From Glycomyces lechevalierae (GTDB taxonomy: Bacteria; Actinomycetota; Actinomycetes; Mycobacteriales; Micromonosporaceae), in the NCBI RefSeq assembly GCF_027622945.1, contig NZ_JAPZVQ010000016.1:1-64000 (forward strand): a stretch of 64,000 nt of DNA, read 5' to 3'. The translations under genes and the position numbers were made by a program. Positions 35,172-43,665 of the stretch are shown here, in pieces (positions within the stretch are counted from its first letter, which is position 1; each line of letters starts with the position of its first letter). The notes under the pieces are model-generated. The model was not told where the DNA came from, made no database searches, and was given only the letters and a program-made list of their open reading frames with translations.

Positions 35172-36086
35172 ATGAGACGATTTCGCGCCGTGCTGCTCGT
35201 GCTGCCCCTGCTGCTCGCCGGGTGCGTGCAGGAGGCCGGGTCGGACACCGACGCGGATTCGGGCGAGACCGCGACCGCCGCTCCCGCCGACCAGCCCGCG
35301 AACTGGATCTACCAGCTCTCCGGGTACGCCGACGGCAAACTCGACGCGCTCGTCGCGGCCCCCCACGAGGCGGCCGTGATCGACCTCGCGCGCGACGGCG
35401 GCGAAGGCTACTTCAGCGCCGACGAGATCACCTCCCTCGAGAACTCCGGCAAGAGCGTCTACGCCTACTTCACCATGGGCTCCATCGAGACCTACCGGCC
35501 CGAATACGACGCCGTCGCCGCCACCGACATGATCCTCAACCAGTGGGGCGACTGGCCCGACGAGTACTTCGTCCAGTACTGGGACCAGGAATGGTGGGAC
35601 CTCGTCATGCAGCCCCGCCTCGACCAGGCCGCCGCCGCCGGGTTCGACGGCGTCTACCTCGACGTGCCCAACGCCTACGAGGAGATCGACCTCGCGCTCG
35701 TCCCCGGGGAGACCCGGGAATCACTGGCGCAGAAGATGGTCGACCTCGTGATCCGCGCGCAAGAGTACGCCGGGGACGACCTCCAGATCCTCGTCCAGAA
35801 CTCCCCCGAGCTCCGCGAATACCCCGGCTACCTCGACGCGATCGACGGGATCGGCATCGAGGAGCTGTTCTTCCTCAACGCCGACGAGCCCTGCACCGAG
35901 GACTGGTGCGCCGAGAACCTCGACAACACCCGCGCGATCCGCGACGCCGGGAAACTCGTCCTCGCCGTCGACTACGCCTCCGAACCGGCCAACACCGCCG
36001 CCGCCTGCGAGCACTACGCCGAGGAGGGATTCGCGGGAGCCGTCGCCGGAGTCGACCTCGACGCGATCTACGAGCCCTGCCCCTGA
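35172..36086 (+). CDS. GH114-like lipoprotein (endo-alpha-1,4-polygalactosaminidase/TM1410 family)
   Basis: A 304-residue extracellular lipoprotein with the lipobox LLLAGC (lipidated cysteine 18) and a Thr/Ala/Asp-rich linker. A TIM-barrel domain follows with WIYQLSGYADGKLDAL, VIDLARDGGEG, VYAYFTMGSIETYRPEY, GFDGVYLDVPNAYEE and VLAVDYAS. Family members cleave galactosaminogalactan/Pel-like amino polysaccharides. Two cysteine pairs (CTEDWC, ACEH..EPC) may form disulfides. It is convergent, 16 bases apart, with a diguanylate cyclase. Confidence 0.8.
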   Translation: MRRFRAVLLVLPLLLAGCVQEAGSDTDADSGETATAAPADQPANWIYQLSGYADGKLDALVAAPHEAAVIDLARDGGEGYFSADEITSLENSGKSVYAYFTMGSIETYRPEYDAVAATDMILNQWGDWPDEYFVQYWDQEWWDLVMQPRLDQAAAAGFDGVYLDVPNAYEEIDLALVPGETRESLAQKMVDLVIRAQEYAGDDLQILVQNSPELREYPGYLDAIDGIGIEELFFLNADEPCTEDWCAENLDNTRAIRDAGKLVLAVDYASEPANTAAACEHYAEEGFAGAVAGVDLDAIYEPCP

Positions 36087-36102
36087 GCCGGTCTCGACCG
36101 CA

Positions 36103-37671
36103 CTACGAGCCCGGCCCCTGACCGGGACTGCGACGGGGCGGCAGTAAACCGTTCCCCTCCCAGAAGTTCTTGCGCGAGCGCTTCATCTGGTACATCGCCT
36201 GATCCGCCGCCCACAGCGTCTGCGACGGGTTCCCGCCCGCCGCCAGCCGCGCCCAGCCGATCGAGACGTCGACCGGCGTGCCCGGCACCGAGTACTCCCA
36301 GTTCTCACTCGAGACCGCCACCCGGATGCGCTGCGAGACCGCGTCCGCGTCGTACTCCGTCGCACCCGGCAGCACCAGGATGAACTCGTCGCCCCCGGTG
36401 CGCGCCAACAGGTCCCCGGTCCGCACCACGCTCGACAGGAGCGCCGCGACCCGCTGCAGGATCGCGTCGCCCGCCTGGTGCCCGTGCGTGTCGTTGACGG
36501 CCTTGAACCCGTCCAGGTCGAGCACCGCGATCATCCCGTCGCCGTCCACATCCGACAGGAACTCGTCGAGGCGGCGCCGGTTCGGCAGGCCCGTCAGGTC
36601 GTCGGTGTTCGCCCGGTCCGCCCAGCCCGCCACGGCGCGCCGCAACTGGTCCCGGTCCACCAGGGCCCCGGCCGAATCCAGGTAGATCGTGTGGAACTCG
36701 TTGATCTGCTTGTACAACGCGTACGTCGTCGCATGCGCCGCGAGGATCGACGCCGCGTGATCGCCCTTCGCCACCAGCGCAAGGGAACGCAGATGCTGCG
36801 GCTCCATCACGCCCAGCGTCTCGTCTCCTATTTCCCGCGCCTCCAGCACTTCCAACGCCTCCAGGCCCCGCGCCTGCGCGATCAGCCGCGACGCCATCGC
36901 CAGCGTCCGCAGGTCCATCGCCTCCACCGACGACGTCTCCTCCGGCAGCAGGTGCTCCACCGTCCAGTTCTCGCCCACCCCGAGCAGGCTCACCCGCGCC
37001 AGCGCGTAATGGATCCACTCGATCTCGCGCGCGTCCAACTCGTGCAGACTCGGCTTCACGCGCCGGAGTTCCTTGAGCAGCAAGTAGTTGCACGCCCGCG
37101 CGTCACCCGTGTAGTAACGCAGCAGCGCGTCCCGCACCCGCACCTCCACGCCCTCCACAGAGGAACGCCCGACGCCCGTGCCCTCCGCGAGCGTGTGGCA
37201 CTCGTCGAGCGCCTGCGACGCCTGCTGCTGGTAGCCGCAGTTCGAGAGGATCACCGCCAGGTCGTACCAGGCGTCAACGGCGGCCTGGCTCTCCTCCGTC
37301 ATCGCCTGCAGCGCGCGGCGCGAGAGCACCAGCTGCTCCGCCGTGAGACCGAGGGCCTTGATGTAGTGGTGGTAGTACCAGGCCGCGAGCGCGTGGTACT
37401 TCCCGGTGAGCCGCGCGTCCTGGCAGCGGGAGACCGCCGCGCCCGCCTGGTCGATGGTGCCCGGGATCTTGTCCGTGGCGCGCTGGCTGATCTGGCCCTG
37501 CAGGATGAACAGCCACGCCTGCGCGCGCTGATGCACGGTGTCGGAGTTGTAGACGATCCACGTGGCCTCCGCGACGGCCTCCGCGACCTGCCCCGACCGC
37601 ATGAGGGCACGCAGACGCCGATACTGATCAGCATAATCACGCGCAGACGTGATCCCCCTCCGTGGCGTCAC
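36103..37671 (-). CDS. TPR-GGDEF diguanylate cyclase
   Basis: About 522 residues. The first 340 are alpha-helical TPR-like repeats with no membrane span. Residues about 355-520 are a complete GGDEF domain: ANTDDLTGLPNRRRLDEFL, VLDLDGFKAVNDTHGHQAGD and the active loop ARTGGDEFILVLPGA. An inhibitory-site RTGD lies five residues before the GGDEF. It should make c-di-GMP from GTP, with feedback control. GTG 37671 is taken as start; GTG 37716 would add 15 residues, and neither has a strong ribosome-binding site. Confidence 0.88.
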   Translation of the reverse strand: MTPRRGITSARDYADQYRRLRALMRSGQVAEAVAEATWIVYNSDTVHQRAQAWLFILQGQISQRATDKIPGTIDQAGAAVSRCQDARLTGKYHALAAWYYHHYIKALGLTAEQLVLSRRALQAMTEESQAAVDAWYDLAVILSNCGYQQQASQALDECHTLAEGTGVGRSSVEGVEVRVRDALLRYYTGDARACNYLLLKELRRVKPSLHELDAREIEWIHYALARVSLLGVGENWTVEHLLPEETSSVEAMDLRTLAMASRLIAQARGLEALEVLEAREIGDETLGVMEPQHLRSLALVAKGDHAASILAAHATTYALYKQINEFHTIYLDSAGALVDRDQLRRAVAGWADRANTDDLTGLPNRRRLDEFLSDVDGDGMIAVLDLDGFKAVNDTHGHQAGDAILQRVAALLSSVVRTGDLLARTGGDEFILVLPGATEYDADAVSQRIRVAVSSENWEYSVPGTPVDVSIGWARLAAGGNPSQTLWAADQAMYQMKRSRKNFWEGNGLLPPRRSPGQGPGS

Positions 37672-37807
37672 GCGCTCTATCCTGCCACCGCGGCGGCGAT
37701 ATATCCAGTGGGGCACGTCGTGGCCGCATTCGCCTTGCGTCCTCGGATGGGCAAGCGCCCGAACCGTTTTCCTCCGTCCACGGCCCGCGCCGCATAAAGT
37801 GTGGGCA

Positions 37808-38938
37808 GTGCCCGAAATGGAAGGATGGTGGGCTTTGCTCCCTCGAAGTCCTCACAGTGTGCGGCCGTGCACCGCCTGCGGCCGGCCGCTGCCCGCGACC
37901 CCCGGCGCCACCGTCCTCGCCTGCGACGCGTGCGGGACGGAGCTCCACGGCCGCCCCGCGACCCGGCGGCTCGTCGACCCCGACTGGACCGCGCTGCCCC
38001 CCAAGGCGACGCTGCGGTATGCCGACGACACCCCGGAGGCCCTGGTCGCACCGGACGCGGCCGTGCCGTTCAGGATCGAACGGGCCACGGCCCGCCGGCT
38101 CCTGCGGGACTGGGCGCGGCGGCGCTGGTTCACGTCGCGGGCGTTCCGCAGGATCGACGAGTCGGAGTCGTTCCGGGGCGCGTACCTGCCGTTCTGGGTG
38201 TGGCGGGCGCGCACGCACTCGCGGTACCAGGCGGCGCGCGGGGACTACCAGTGGGCGCAGGGCGGCGGGGGCCGCGTGCGCGGGATCCGGTGGTCGTCCG
38301 CGGCGGGCGTGGTGGACCGGACCTTCAAGCGGGTGCCGGTGGCGGCGACGGTGCGGCTGGAGGGGGCGGCGCTGGCGGACCTGCTGCGGGACTGGTCGCT
38401 GGACGACGCGGTGCCGTTCACGCCGGAGATGCTGGACGGGTGCTGGACGCAGCGCTATGACCTGGAGCCGGAGGTGGGTCTGGAGCTGGCGAAGGCCCGG
38501 ATGGCGGCCAAGATCGAGCGGCATGTGCGGGCGCGCGTGGGCGGGGACGAGCAGCACGTGCCGAGCATCGAGACGGCGTACACGGAGCTGGGGTACCGGC
38601 TGGTGCTGCTGCCGGTGTGGCTGGTGTCGTACGCGCACCGGGGGCGGCGGCGGATGGTGGCGGTGCACGGCGAGAGCGGCCGGGTGGTGGGCGAGCGGCC
38701 GGTCAGCGGCGCGAAACTGCTTTTTGCGACGGCCCTCACGTTGGCTGTGGCGAGCGCCATACTGTATTTCAGTCTTTTATCCCTTTCGTCCGCCGCTCCA
38801 GGGCGACCGGGCGGTAGAGGAAGCATGTACGCGATGTTCATGCTCTATGGTTCCTCCATTGCAACGCGCCAGTTGAGCTGCGCGTGTATTGCTCAGCGCG
38901 TGCCGACCTCCCCCGCCGGCGCCGCGACACCCCACTGA
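37808..38938 (+). CDS. Zinc-ribbon protein with C-terminal membrane helix
   Basis: About 376 residues. Near the N-terminus two CxxC pairs (CTACGRPL, then CDACGTEL) form a zinc ribbon. The middle has the pattern FRIERATARRLLRDWARRRWF, YLPFWVWRARTHSRY and LLPVWLVSYAHRGRRRMVAVHGESGRVVGERPVS, known from uncharacterised actinobacterial zinc-ribbon proteins. A hydrophobic helix follows at about residue 310. The last 45 residues look odd and may be a shifted tail. The start is uncertain (GTG 37808 or ATG 37817). Confidence 0.7.
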   Translation: MPEMEGWWALLPRSPHSVRPCTACGRPLPATPGATVLACDACGTELHGRPATRRLVDPDWTALPPKATLRYADDTPEALVAPDAAVPFRIERATARRLLRDWARRRWFTSRAFRRIDESESFRGAYLPFWVWRARTHSRYQAARGDYQWAQGGGGRVRGIRWSSAAGVVDRTFKRVPVAATVRLEGAALADLLRDWSLDDAVPFTPEMLDGCWTQRYDLEPEVGLELAKARMAAKIERHVRARVGGDEQHVPSIETAYTELGYRLVLLPVWLVSYAHRGRRRMVAVHGESGRVVGERPVSGAKLLFATALTLAVASAILYFSLLSLSSAAPGRPGGRGSMYAMFMLYGSSIATRQLSCACIAQRVPTSPAGAATPH

Positions 38939-38955
38939 CTGTTCCGGGAGAGGCA

Positions 38956-40107
38956 ATGGGCAGCCCGATGAAGCACGCCGTCGCCAAGGCCACGTCGCCT
39001 TGGTGGGCGAAGGCAATGGTGATCACCGGCTCCACGGTCATGGTGATCTCCGGCGGCGGCGCGATCGCGGCGCAGGTGAGCGTCAACGTCCTCGAGGACT
39101 CGGTCAACCAGGAGAACCTGCTCGACGACCAGCGCGTCGAGGTCGAGGAGGGCGAGCCGATCACCGGCCCCCTGAACTTCCTGGTGCTCGGCACCGACGA
39201 GCGGGTGGGCGCCGGCGGCGAGGCCCGCACGGACGCCGACATCATCGTGCACGTCAACGAGGACCTCACGCAGGTCAGCATGATCTCGCTGCCGCGCGAC
39301 CTGTACGTCGAGATCCCCTCGGGCGTGCCGGCGTCGGAGACGAAGCTGACGGAGGCGTTCGCGTACTCCGAGGACTGGGGCGAGTCGTTCCAGAACACGG
39401 CCGAGACGATCACGAACCTGACCGGGATCCAGTTCAACGGCGGTGCGATCGCGAACTTCGAGGGCTTCCTCGACATGGTCGACGAGCTCGGCACGATCGA
39501 GCTGTGCCCCTGGCACGAGATCACGTCCATCCACGGGGACAAGAAGACCTACCCCGAGGGCTGCGCGGAGTACAACAAGGAGGACGCCCTCGACCTGGTG
39601 CGCCAGCGCTACGGATGGGACGACCCCGAGGACTACGAGAACGGCACGTGGGGCGACTTCGGTCGCCAGAAGATGCAGCAGCAGGCGATCAAGAAGATCC
39701 TGGAGCGGGCCAAGGAGATGGGCTACGCCTCCGACCCGACGAAGGCCGTGGACCTGCTCAACAGCTTCGGCGACGCGCTCACCCTCGACGTGGGCGGCTA
39801 CAGCCTCATCGACATGATCACGCAGATGCGCGACGTGGACCCGAACGAGATCATCTCGATCGGCACGCCCTCCTCCGACGGTGAGATGAACGGCACCTCG
39901 TACGTGATGATCCACGAGGGCACCGACGAGGAGACCGCGTCGGAGGCCCTGTGGGACGCGATCGCGAACGACACCATCAACGAGTGGGCCTGCGCGAACG
40001 ACAAATGGCTCAGCGGCGATTCGAAGCCGGACTGCGCCGCCGCGCCGACCGACGGCGGCCAGGGCGCCGGCGAGGCGACCGCGAGCGACGAGCCGACCTC
40101 GGACTGA
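38956..40107 (+). CDS. LCP family protein, tandem copy 1
   Basis: A 383-residue LytR-CpsA-Psr protein: short cytoplasmic N-terminus, one membrane helix (residues about 18-38), then the LCP domain. NFLVLGTDERVG, RTDADIIVHVNEDL, SLPRDLYVEIP and DLVRQRYGWDDPEDYENG are visible. Two cysteines flank the loop in ELCPWHEITSIHGD and YPEGC, as in copies 2 and 3. Unlike them it has another pair near the C-terminus (WACAND, PDCAAAP). First of three tandem paralogues. ATG 38956 follows GGGAGAGGC. Confidence 0.9.
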   Translation: MGSPMKHAVAKATSPWWAKAMVITGSTVMVISGGGAIAAQVSVNVLEDSVNQENLLDDQRVEVEEGEPITGPLNFLVLGTDERVGAGGEARTDADIIVHVNEDLTQVSMISLPRDLYVEIPSGVPASETKLTEAFAYSEDWGESFQNTAETITNLTGIQFNGGAIANFEGFLDMVDELGTIELCPWHEITSIHGDKKTYPEGCAEYNKEDALDLVRQRYGWDDPEDYENGTWGDFGRQKMQQQAIKKILERAKEMGYASDPTKAVDLLNSFGDALTLDVGGYSLIDMITQMRDVDPNEIISIGTPSSDGEMNGTSYVMIHEGTDEETASEALWDAIANDTINEWACANDKWLSGDSKPDCAAAPTDGGQGAGEATASDEPTSD

Positions 40108-40199
40108 AGCCGCGCGGCCGCCCGGACCGGAACAGAACCCCTCGCGTTTATCAAAGCGTTATGCATGGTGAATAATGCTGATTCGACGCTTGGAGGAGC

Positions 40200-41318
40200 A
40201 TGGCTGGCAAGAGCGGCGCCCCCTGGTGGGCGCACATGATGCTGTACGCGGGCGGTCTGACGATGGTCGCCGCTGGAGGCTCGGCGGCGGTGATGCAGAT
40301 CGGCCTGAACACCGCGAACAACGCGCTGCAGCAGGAGGAGTTCCTGGGCGACGCACAGGCCGAGATGGACGTCGAGAACATCGAAGGGCCCCTGAACATC
40401 CTGGTCCTCGGCGTCGACAAGCAGGGCGGCTCGACCCGCTCCGACACGATGATCATGGTGCACGTCAACAAGGACCTGACCGACGTCTCGATGGTGTCGC
40501 TGCCGCGCGACCTGTACGTCGAGATCCCCGACTGCGGCCCCGACTGGGGCAACAACACCTGCATGCAGAAGCTCAACCACGCCGCGTCGATCAGCGACGA
40601 CTGGGAGGGCGTGACGCGCCCGAACGTCATCAGCACGATCTACAACCTCACCGGCGTCCAGTTCCACATGGGCGCCACGGTCGACTTCAACGGCTTCATG
40701 GACCTCGTCGACCTGGTCGGCGAGATCGAGCTCTGCCCCTGGCACGAGATCCAGTCGATCCACGGCGACAAGCGGGTCTTCCCCGAGGGCTGCAACTACT
40801 ACAACAAGGAAGAGTCGCTGGACCTCATCCGCCAGCGCTACCCCTGGGACGACCCCGAGGACTACGAGAACAACCTGTGGGGCGACTACGGGCGCCAGGC
40901 GATGCAGCAGCAGGCGATCAAGGCGCTCATCACCGAGCTGAAGGCCGACGGCTACCACAAGGACCCCGGGAAGCTCACCGACGTGCTCGAAGGGCTCGAG
41001 GGCAAGCTCACCCTGGACATGCCGCAGGGGCTGACGGCGGTCGACCTGGCGATGAACCTGCGCGACATCAACCCCGAGGACATCACCTCGATCCGCGTCC
41101 CGGCCACGTCGCAGGAGACCGAGGTCGGCTCCTCCGAGGTGATCGCCGAGGGCGAGCAGCAGATCGCGGCGGACGCCCTGTGGGACGCGCTCCAGAACGA
41201 CACCATGGACGAGTGGACCGCCCAGTACCCGCAGTGGGTCAAGCAGACCGGCAAGGGCGCGACCGACTCGACGTCCGACGGCACCGCTGAGGGCACCTCG
41301 AACTCGACCACGGACTGA
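40200..41318 (+). CDS. LCP family protein, tandem copy 2
   Basis: A 372-residue LCP protein. It starts MAGKSGAPWWAHMMLYAGGL, nearly the same as copy 3, with a single membrane helix at about 12-32. LNILVLGVDKQGG, RSDTMIMVHVNKDL and SLPRDLYVEIPDCG are visible. It carries a cysteine pair in IPDCGPDWGNNTC and another in ELCPWHEIQSIHGD/FPEGC. Strong GGAGG precedes the ATG. It probably attaches a wall polymer; no polymer synthesis genes are adjacent. Confidence 0.9.
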   Translation: MAGKSGAPWWAHMMLYAGGLTMVAAGGSAAVMQIGLNTANNALQQEEFLGDAQAEMDVENIEGPLNILVLGVDKQGGSTRSDTMIMVHVNKDLTDVSMVSLPRDLYVEIPDCGPDWGNNTCMQKLNHAASISDDWEGVTRPNVISTIYNLTGVQFHMGATVDFNGFMDLVDLVGEIELCPWHEIQSIHGDKRVFPEGCNYYNKEESLDLIRQRYPWDDPEDYENNLWGDYGRQAMQQQAIKALITELKADGYHKDPGKLTDVLEGLEGKLTLDMPQGLTAVDLAMNLRDINPEDITSIRVPATSQETEVGSSEVIAEGEQQIAADALWDALQNDTMDEWTAQYPQWVKQTGKGATDSTSDGTAEGTSNSTTD

Positions 41319-41328
41319 CCGCGCGCGA

Positions 41329-41363
41329 CGGAGCCGGGCCCCCTACGGGCGGTCCCGGCTCCG
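41329..41363 (+). terminator. Terminator between LCP copies 2 and 3
   Basis: CGGAGCCGGG pairs perfectly with CCCGGCTCCG, followed by TCG. It suggests that copy 3 has its own promoter. Confidence 0.75.
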
Positions 41364-41459
41364 TCGCCGTATGCACTGCTCGTGGCCGAACCGCAACCTT
41401 CACCCGTGCGCCGCGCGTTTACAGGAGTGGCAGGCCCCTTCTGAAACCCCTGGAGACGT

Positions 41460-42575
41460 ATGGCCGGCAAGAGCGGTGCCCCCTGGTGGGCGCATGTGAT
41501 GATGTACGCGGGCGGTCTGACGATGGTCGTCGCCGGCGCGACCGCGGGCGTGGCCCAGTACGGGTCGATGGCCGCGGAGGACGCGGTGCCCGAGGAGGAG
41601 ATCCTCGGCGACGCGCAGGCGGAGGTCGACGCCGAGAAGATCGAAGGGCCCCTGAACATCCTGGTCCTCGGCGTGGACAAGCAGGGCGACTCGACCCGCT
41701 CGGACACGATGATCCTGGTGCACATCAACAAGGACCTGACCGAGACGACGATGGTGTCCCTCCCCCGCGACCTGTGGGTCGAGATCCCCGACTGCGGGCC
41801 CGGGTACGACAACAACCCGTGCGAGAACAAGATCAACCACTCGGCGTCGATCAGCGACGACTGGGAGGTGACCCGCCCCAACGTGGTGCAGACGATCTTC
41901 GACCTGACGGGCGTCGAGTTCCACATGGGCGCGACCGTGGACTTCGAGGGCTTCCTCGGGCTCGTCGACATGGTCGGCGAGATCGAGCTGTGCCCGTGGC
42001 ACGAGATCACGTCGATCCACGGCGACAAGCGGGTCTTCCCCGAGGGCTGCGCGATGTACGACAAGGACGAGTCGCTCGACCTGATCCGCCAGCGGTACGG
42101 GTGGAACTACGACTCGGACTGGGAAGAGGGCCGCGGCGGCGACTACGGGCGCCAGGCCATGCAGCAGCAGGCCATCAAGTCGCTCCTCAAGGAGTTCAAG
42201 GCGAAGGGCTTCCTCACCGACCCGGGCAAGCTGACCGAGATCCTCGACGGCTTCGGCGACTCCCTGACGATCGACAAGCCCGAGGAGTGGAGCATCACCG
42301 ACCTGGCGGTGAACCTGCGCGACATCGACCCCGAGGGCATCACGAGCGTGCAGGTGCCGTCGACGCCGGACGCGACCACGCTGGGCGGGGTGCCGGTCGA
42401 CATCGTGCTCACGCACGAGGGGGCCGAGCAGGAGGCGGCCGACGCGCTGTGGGACGCGCTCCAGAACGACACGCTCGACCAGTGGAAGACCCAGTACCCG
42501 CAGTGGGTCAAGACCCCGGGCAGTACGACTGCCACGTCGACCGAGACGCCGGCCGAGGGCGAGACGACCGGTTAG
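41460..42575 (+). CDS. LCP family protein, tandem copy 3
   Basis: A 371-residue LCP protein, the closest relative of copy 2 across its length. The anchor is at about 12-32, with LNILVLGVDKQGD, RSDTMILVHINKDL, SLPRDLWVEIPDCG and DLIRQRYGWNYDSD. Both cysteine pairs of copy 2 are kept (PDCGPGYDNNPC; ELCPWHEITSIHGD with FPEGC). The C-terminus is a Thr/Glu-rich tail. TGGAGACGT precedes the ATG. Confidence 0.9.
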   Translation: MAGKSGAPWWAHVMMYAGGLTMVVAGATAGVAQYGSMAAEDAVPEEEILGDAQAEVDAEKIEGPLNILVLGVDKQGDSTRSDTMILVHINKDLTETTMVSLPRDLWVEIPDCGPGYDNNPCENKINHSASISDDWEVTRPNVVQTIFDLTGVEFHMGATVDFEGFLGLVDMVGEIELCPWHEITSIHGDKRVFPEGCAMYDKDESLDLIRQRYGWNYDSDWEEGRGGDYGRQAMQQQAIKSLLKEFKAKGFLTDPGKLTEILDGFGDSLTIDKPEEWSITDLAVNLRDIDPEGITSVQVPSTPDATTLGGVPVDIVLTHEGAEQEAADALWDALQNDTLDQWKTQYPQWVKTPGSTTATSTETPAEGETTG

Positions 42576-42589
42576 ACGGGAACGAGAAC

Positions 42590-42618
42590 AGGGGCCGCGC
42601 TGGTGCACGGCCCCTTTC
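42590..42618 (+). terminator. Terminator of LCP copy 3
   Basis: AGGGGCCG and CGGCCCCT form a stem, followed by TTCG. Confidence 0.75.
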
Positions 42619-42629
42619 GCTGGCGTCTC

Positions 42630-43490
42630 TCAGCTTGGGGCGAGCCCGGCCTGCGCCTTGGCCTCGTCCTCTTCGTCGACCTTGCGCCACTCCGTCTTGC
42701 TCGACTGCCAGCCGTCCTCGTCGTGGCCGACGCGCCAGTAGCCGGAGATCGACAGGCGCTCCTTCGGGACCTCGTGCTCGAAGCGCAGGAGGCGGCGCAG
42801 GTCGCGGACGAAACCGGCCTCGCCGTGCACGAAGGCGTGCACGTCGCCGGCGGGGAAGTCGAAGCCGCGCACGGCCGCCACGAGGCGTTCGCCGATGCGG
42901 GCGCCGCCGCGGTGGATCCAGCTCACGGTGAGGTCCGCGGCGGACTTGAACTGCTGCTCCTCCTCGGGCCCTTCGACTTCGAGGAAGACGTGGGCCCGCG
43001 CGCCGGGAGCGAGGCGCTCGACGGCGGCCGAGATCGCCGGGAGGGCGCTCTCGTCGCCCGCCAGGAGGTGCCAGTCGGCGTCGTGGGCGGGCGCGTAGGC
43101 GCCGCCGGGGCCGGCGAAGCGCACGAGCTCGCCGGGCTGCACGTTCGCGGCCCAAGGTCCGGCGACGCCCTCGTCGCCGTGGTAGACGAAGTCGATCGAG
43201 ATCTCACGGGCGGCCTTGTCCCACTTGCGGACCGTGTACGTGCGGGTGACCGGCCACTGCTCGCGCGGAAACTCCTCGCGGATGCGGGCCAGGTCGAAGG
43301 GCTCGGGGTACTCGACGCCCGGAGCGGGGAACTGGAGCTTCAGGTAGTGGTCGGTGCACTCCCCGCAGTCGAAGTCGGCGAGGCCTTCGCCGCCGAGCAC
43401 GACGCGGATCATGTGCGGGGTGACCCGCTCGGTGCGCAGCACCTCGGCGGTGGTGACCCTGGGGGCCCGGCGTCCTCGGCCTTCAGCCAT
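42630..43490 (-). CDS. Siderophore-interacting protein (flavin-dependent ferric reductase)
   Basis: A 286-residue cytoplasmic flavoprotein that releases iron from ferric siderophores by reduction. The FAD-binding segment is WPVTRTYTVRKWD, followed by the NAD(P)H-like domain (WHLLAGDESALPAI, DVHAFVHGEAGFVRDLRRLL, GYWRVGHDEDGW). These are the SIP/ViuB family marks. An IdeR/DmdR-like iron box lies about 70 bases upstream, so repression in iron sufficiency is likely. No siderophore transport genes are adjacent. Confidence 0.92.
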   Translation of the reverse strand: MAEGRGRRAPRVTTAEVLRTERVTPHMIRVVLGGEGLADFDCGECTDHYLKLQFPAPGVEYPEPFDLARIREEFPREQWPVTRTYTVRKWDKAAREISIDFVYHGDEGVAGPWAANVQPGELVRFAGPGGAYAPAHDADWHLLAGDESALPAISAAVERLAPGARAHVFLEVEGPEEEQQFKSAADLTVSWIHRGGARIGERLVAAVRGFDFPAGDVHAFVHGEAGFVRDLRRLLRFEHEVPKERLSISGYWRVGHDEDGWQSSKTEWRKVDEEDEAKAQAGLAPS

Positions 43491-43559
43491 GTCGACTCCT
43501 CCCGTCTCCGGCCCGCGACGCGCACGGACGCCGCGGGGCGTCCTGCGACCTCGGGCAGC

Positions 43560-43578
43560 TTAGGTTTCCCTAACTATC
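43560..43578. promoter_or_regulatory. IdeR/DmdR1-like iron box
   Basis: TTAGGTTTCCCTAACTATC matches 12 of 19 positions of the actinobacterial iron-box consensus TTAGGTTAGGCTAACCTAA, with the conserved TTAGGTT and CTAAC blocks intact. It lies upstream of the siderophore-interacting protein gene. Confidence 0.7.
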
Positions 43579-43619
43579 ACACCCGGAAACTCGGCGCCGC
43601 CAGTGGGATCGGACACGGA

Positions 43620-43661
43620 CCGGGGCCGCCACACCCCCAGCGTGACGGCCCCGGCGCTTTT
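43620..43661. terminator. Hairpin downstream of the FtsX-like gene
   Basis: CCGGGGCCG pairs with CGGCCCCGG across a 17-base loop, followed on the plus strand by CGCTTTT. It could serve either direction. Confidence 0.6.
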
Positions 43662-43665
43662 CGGG

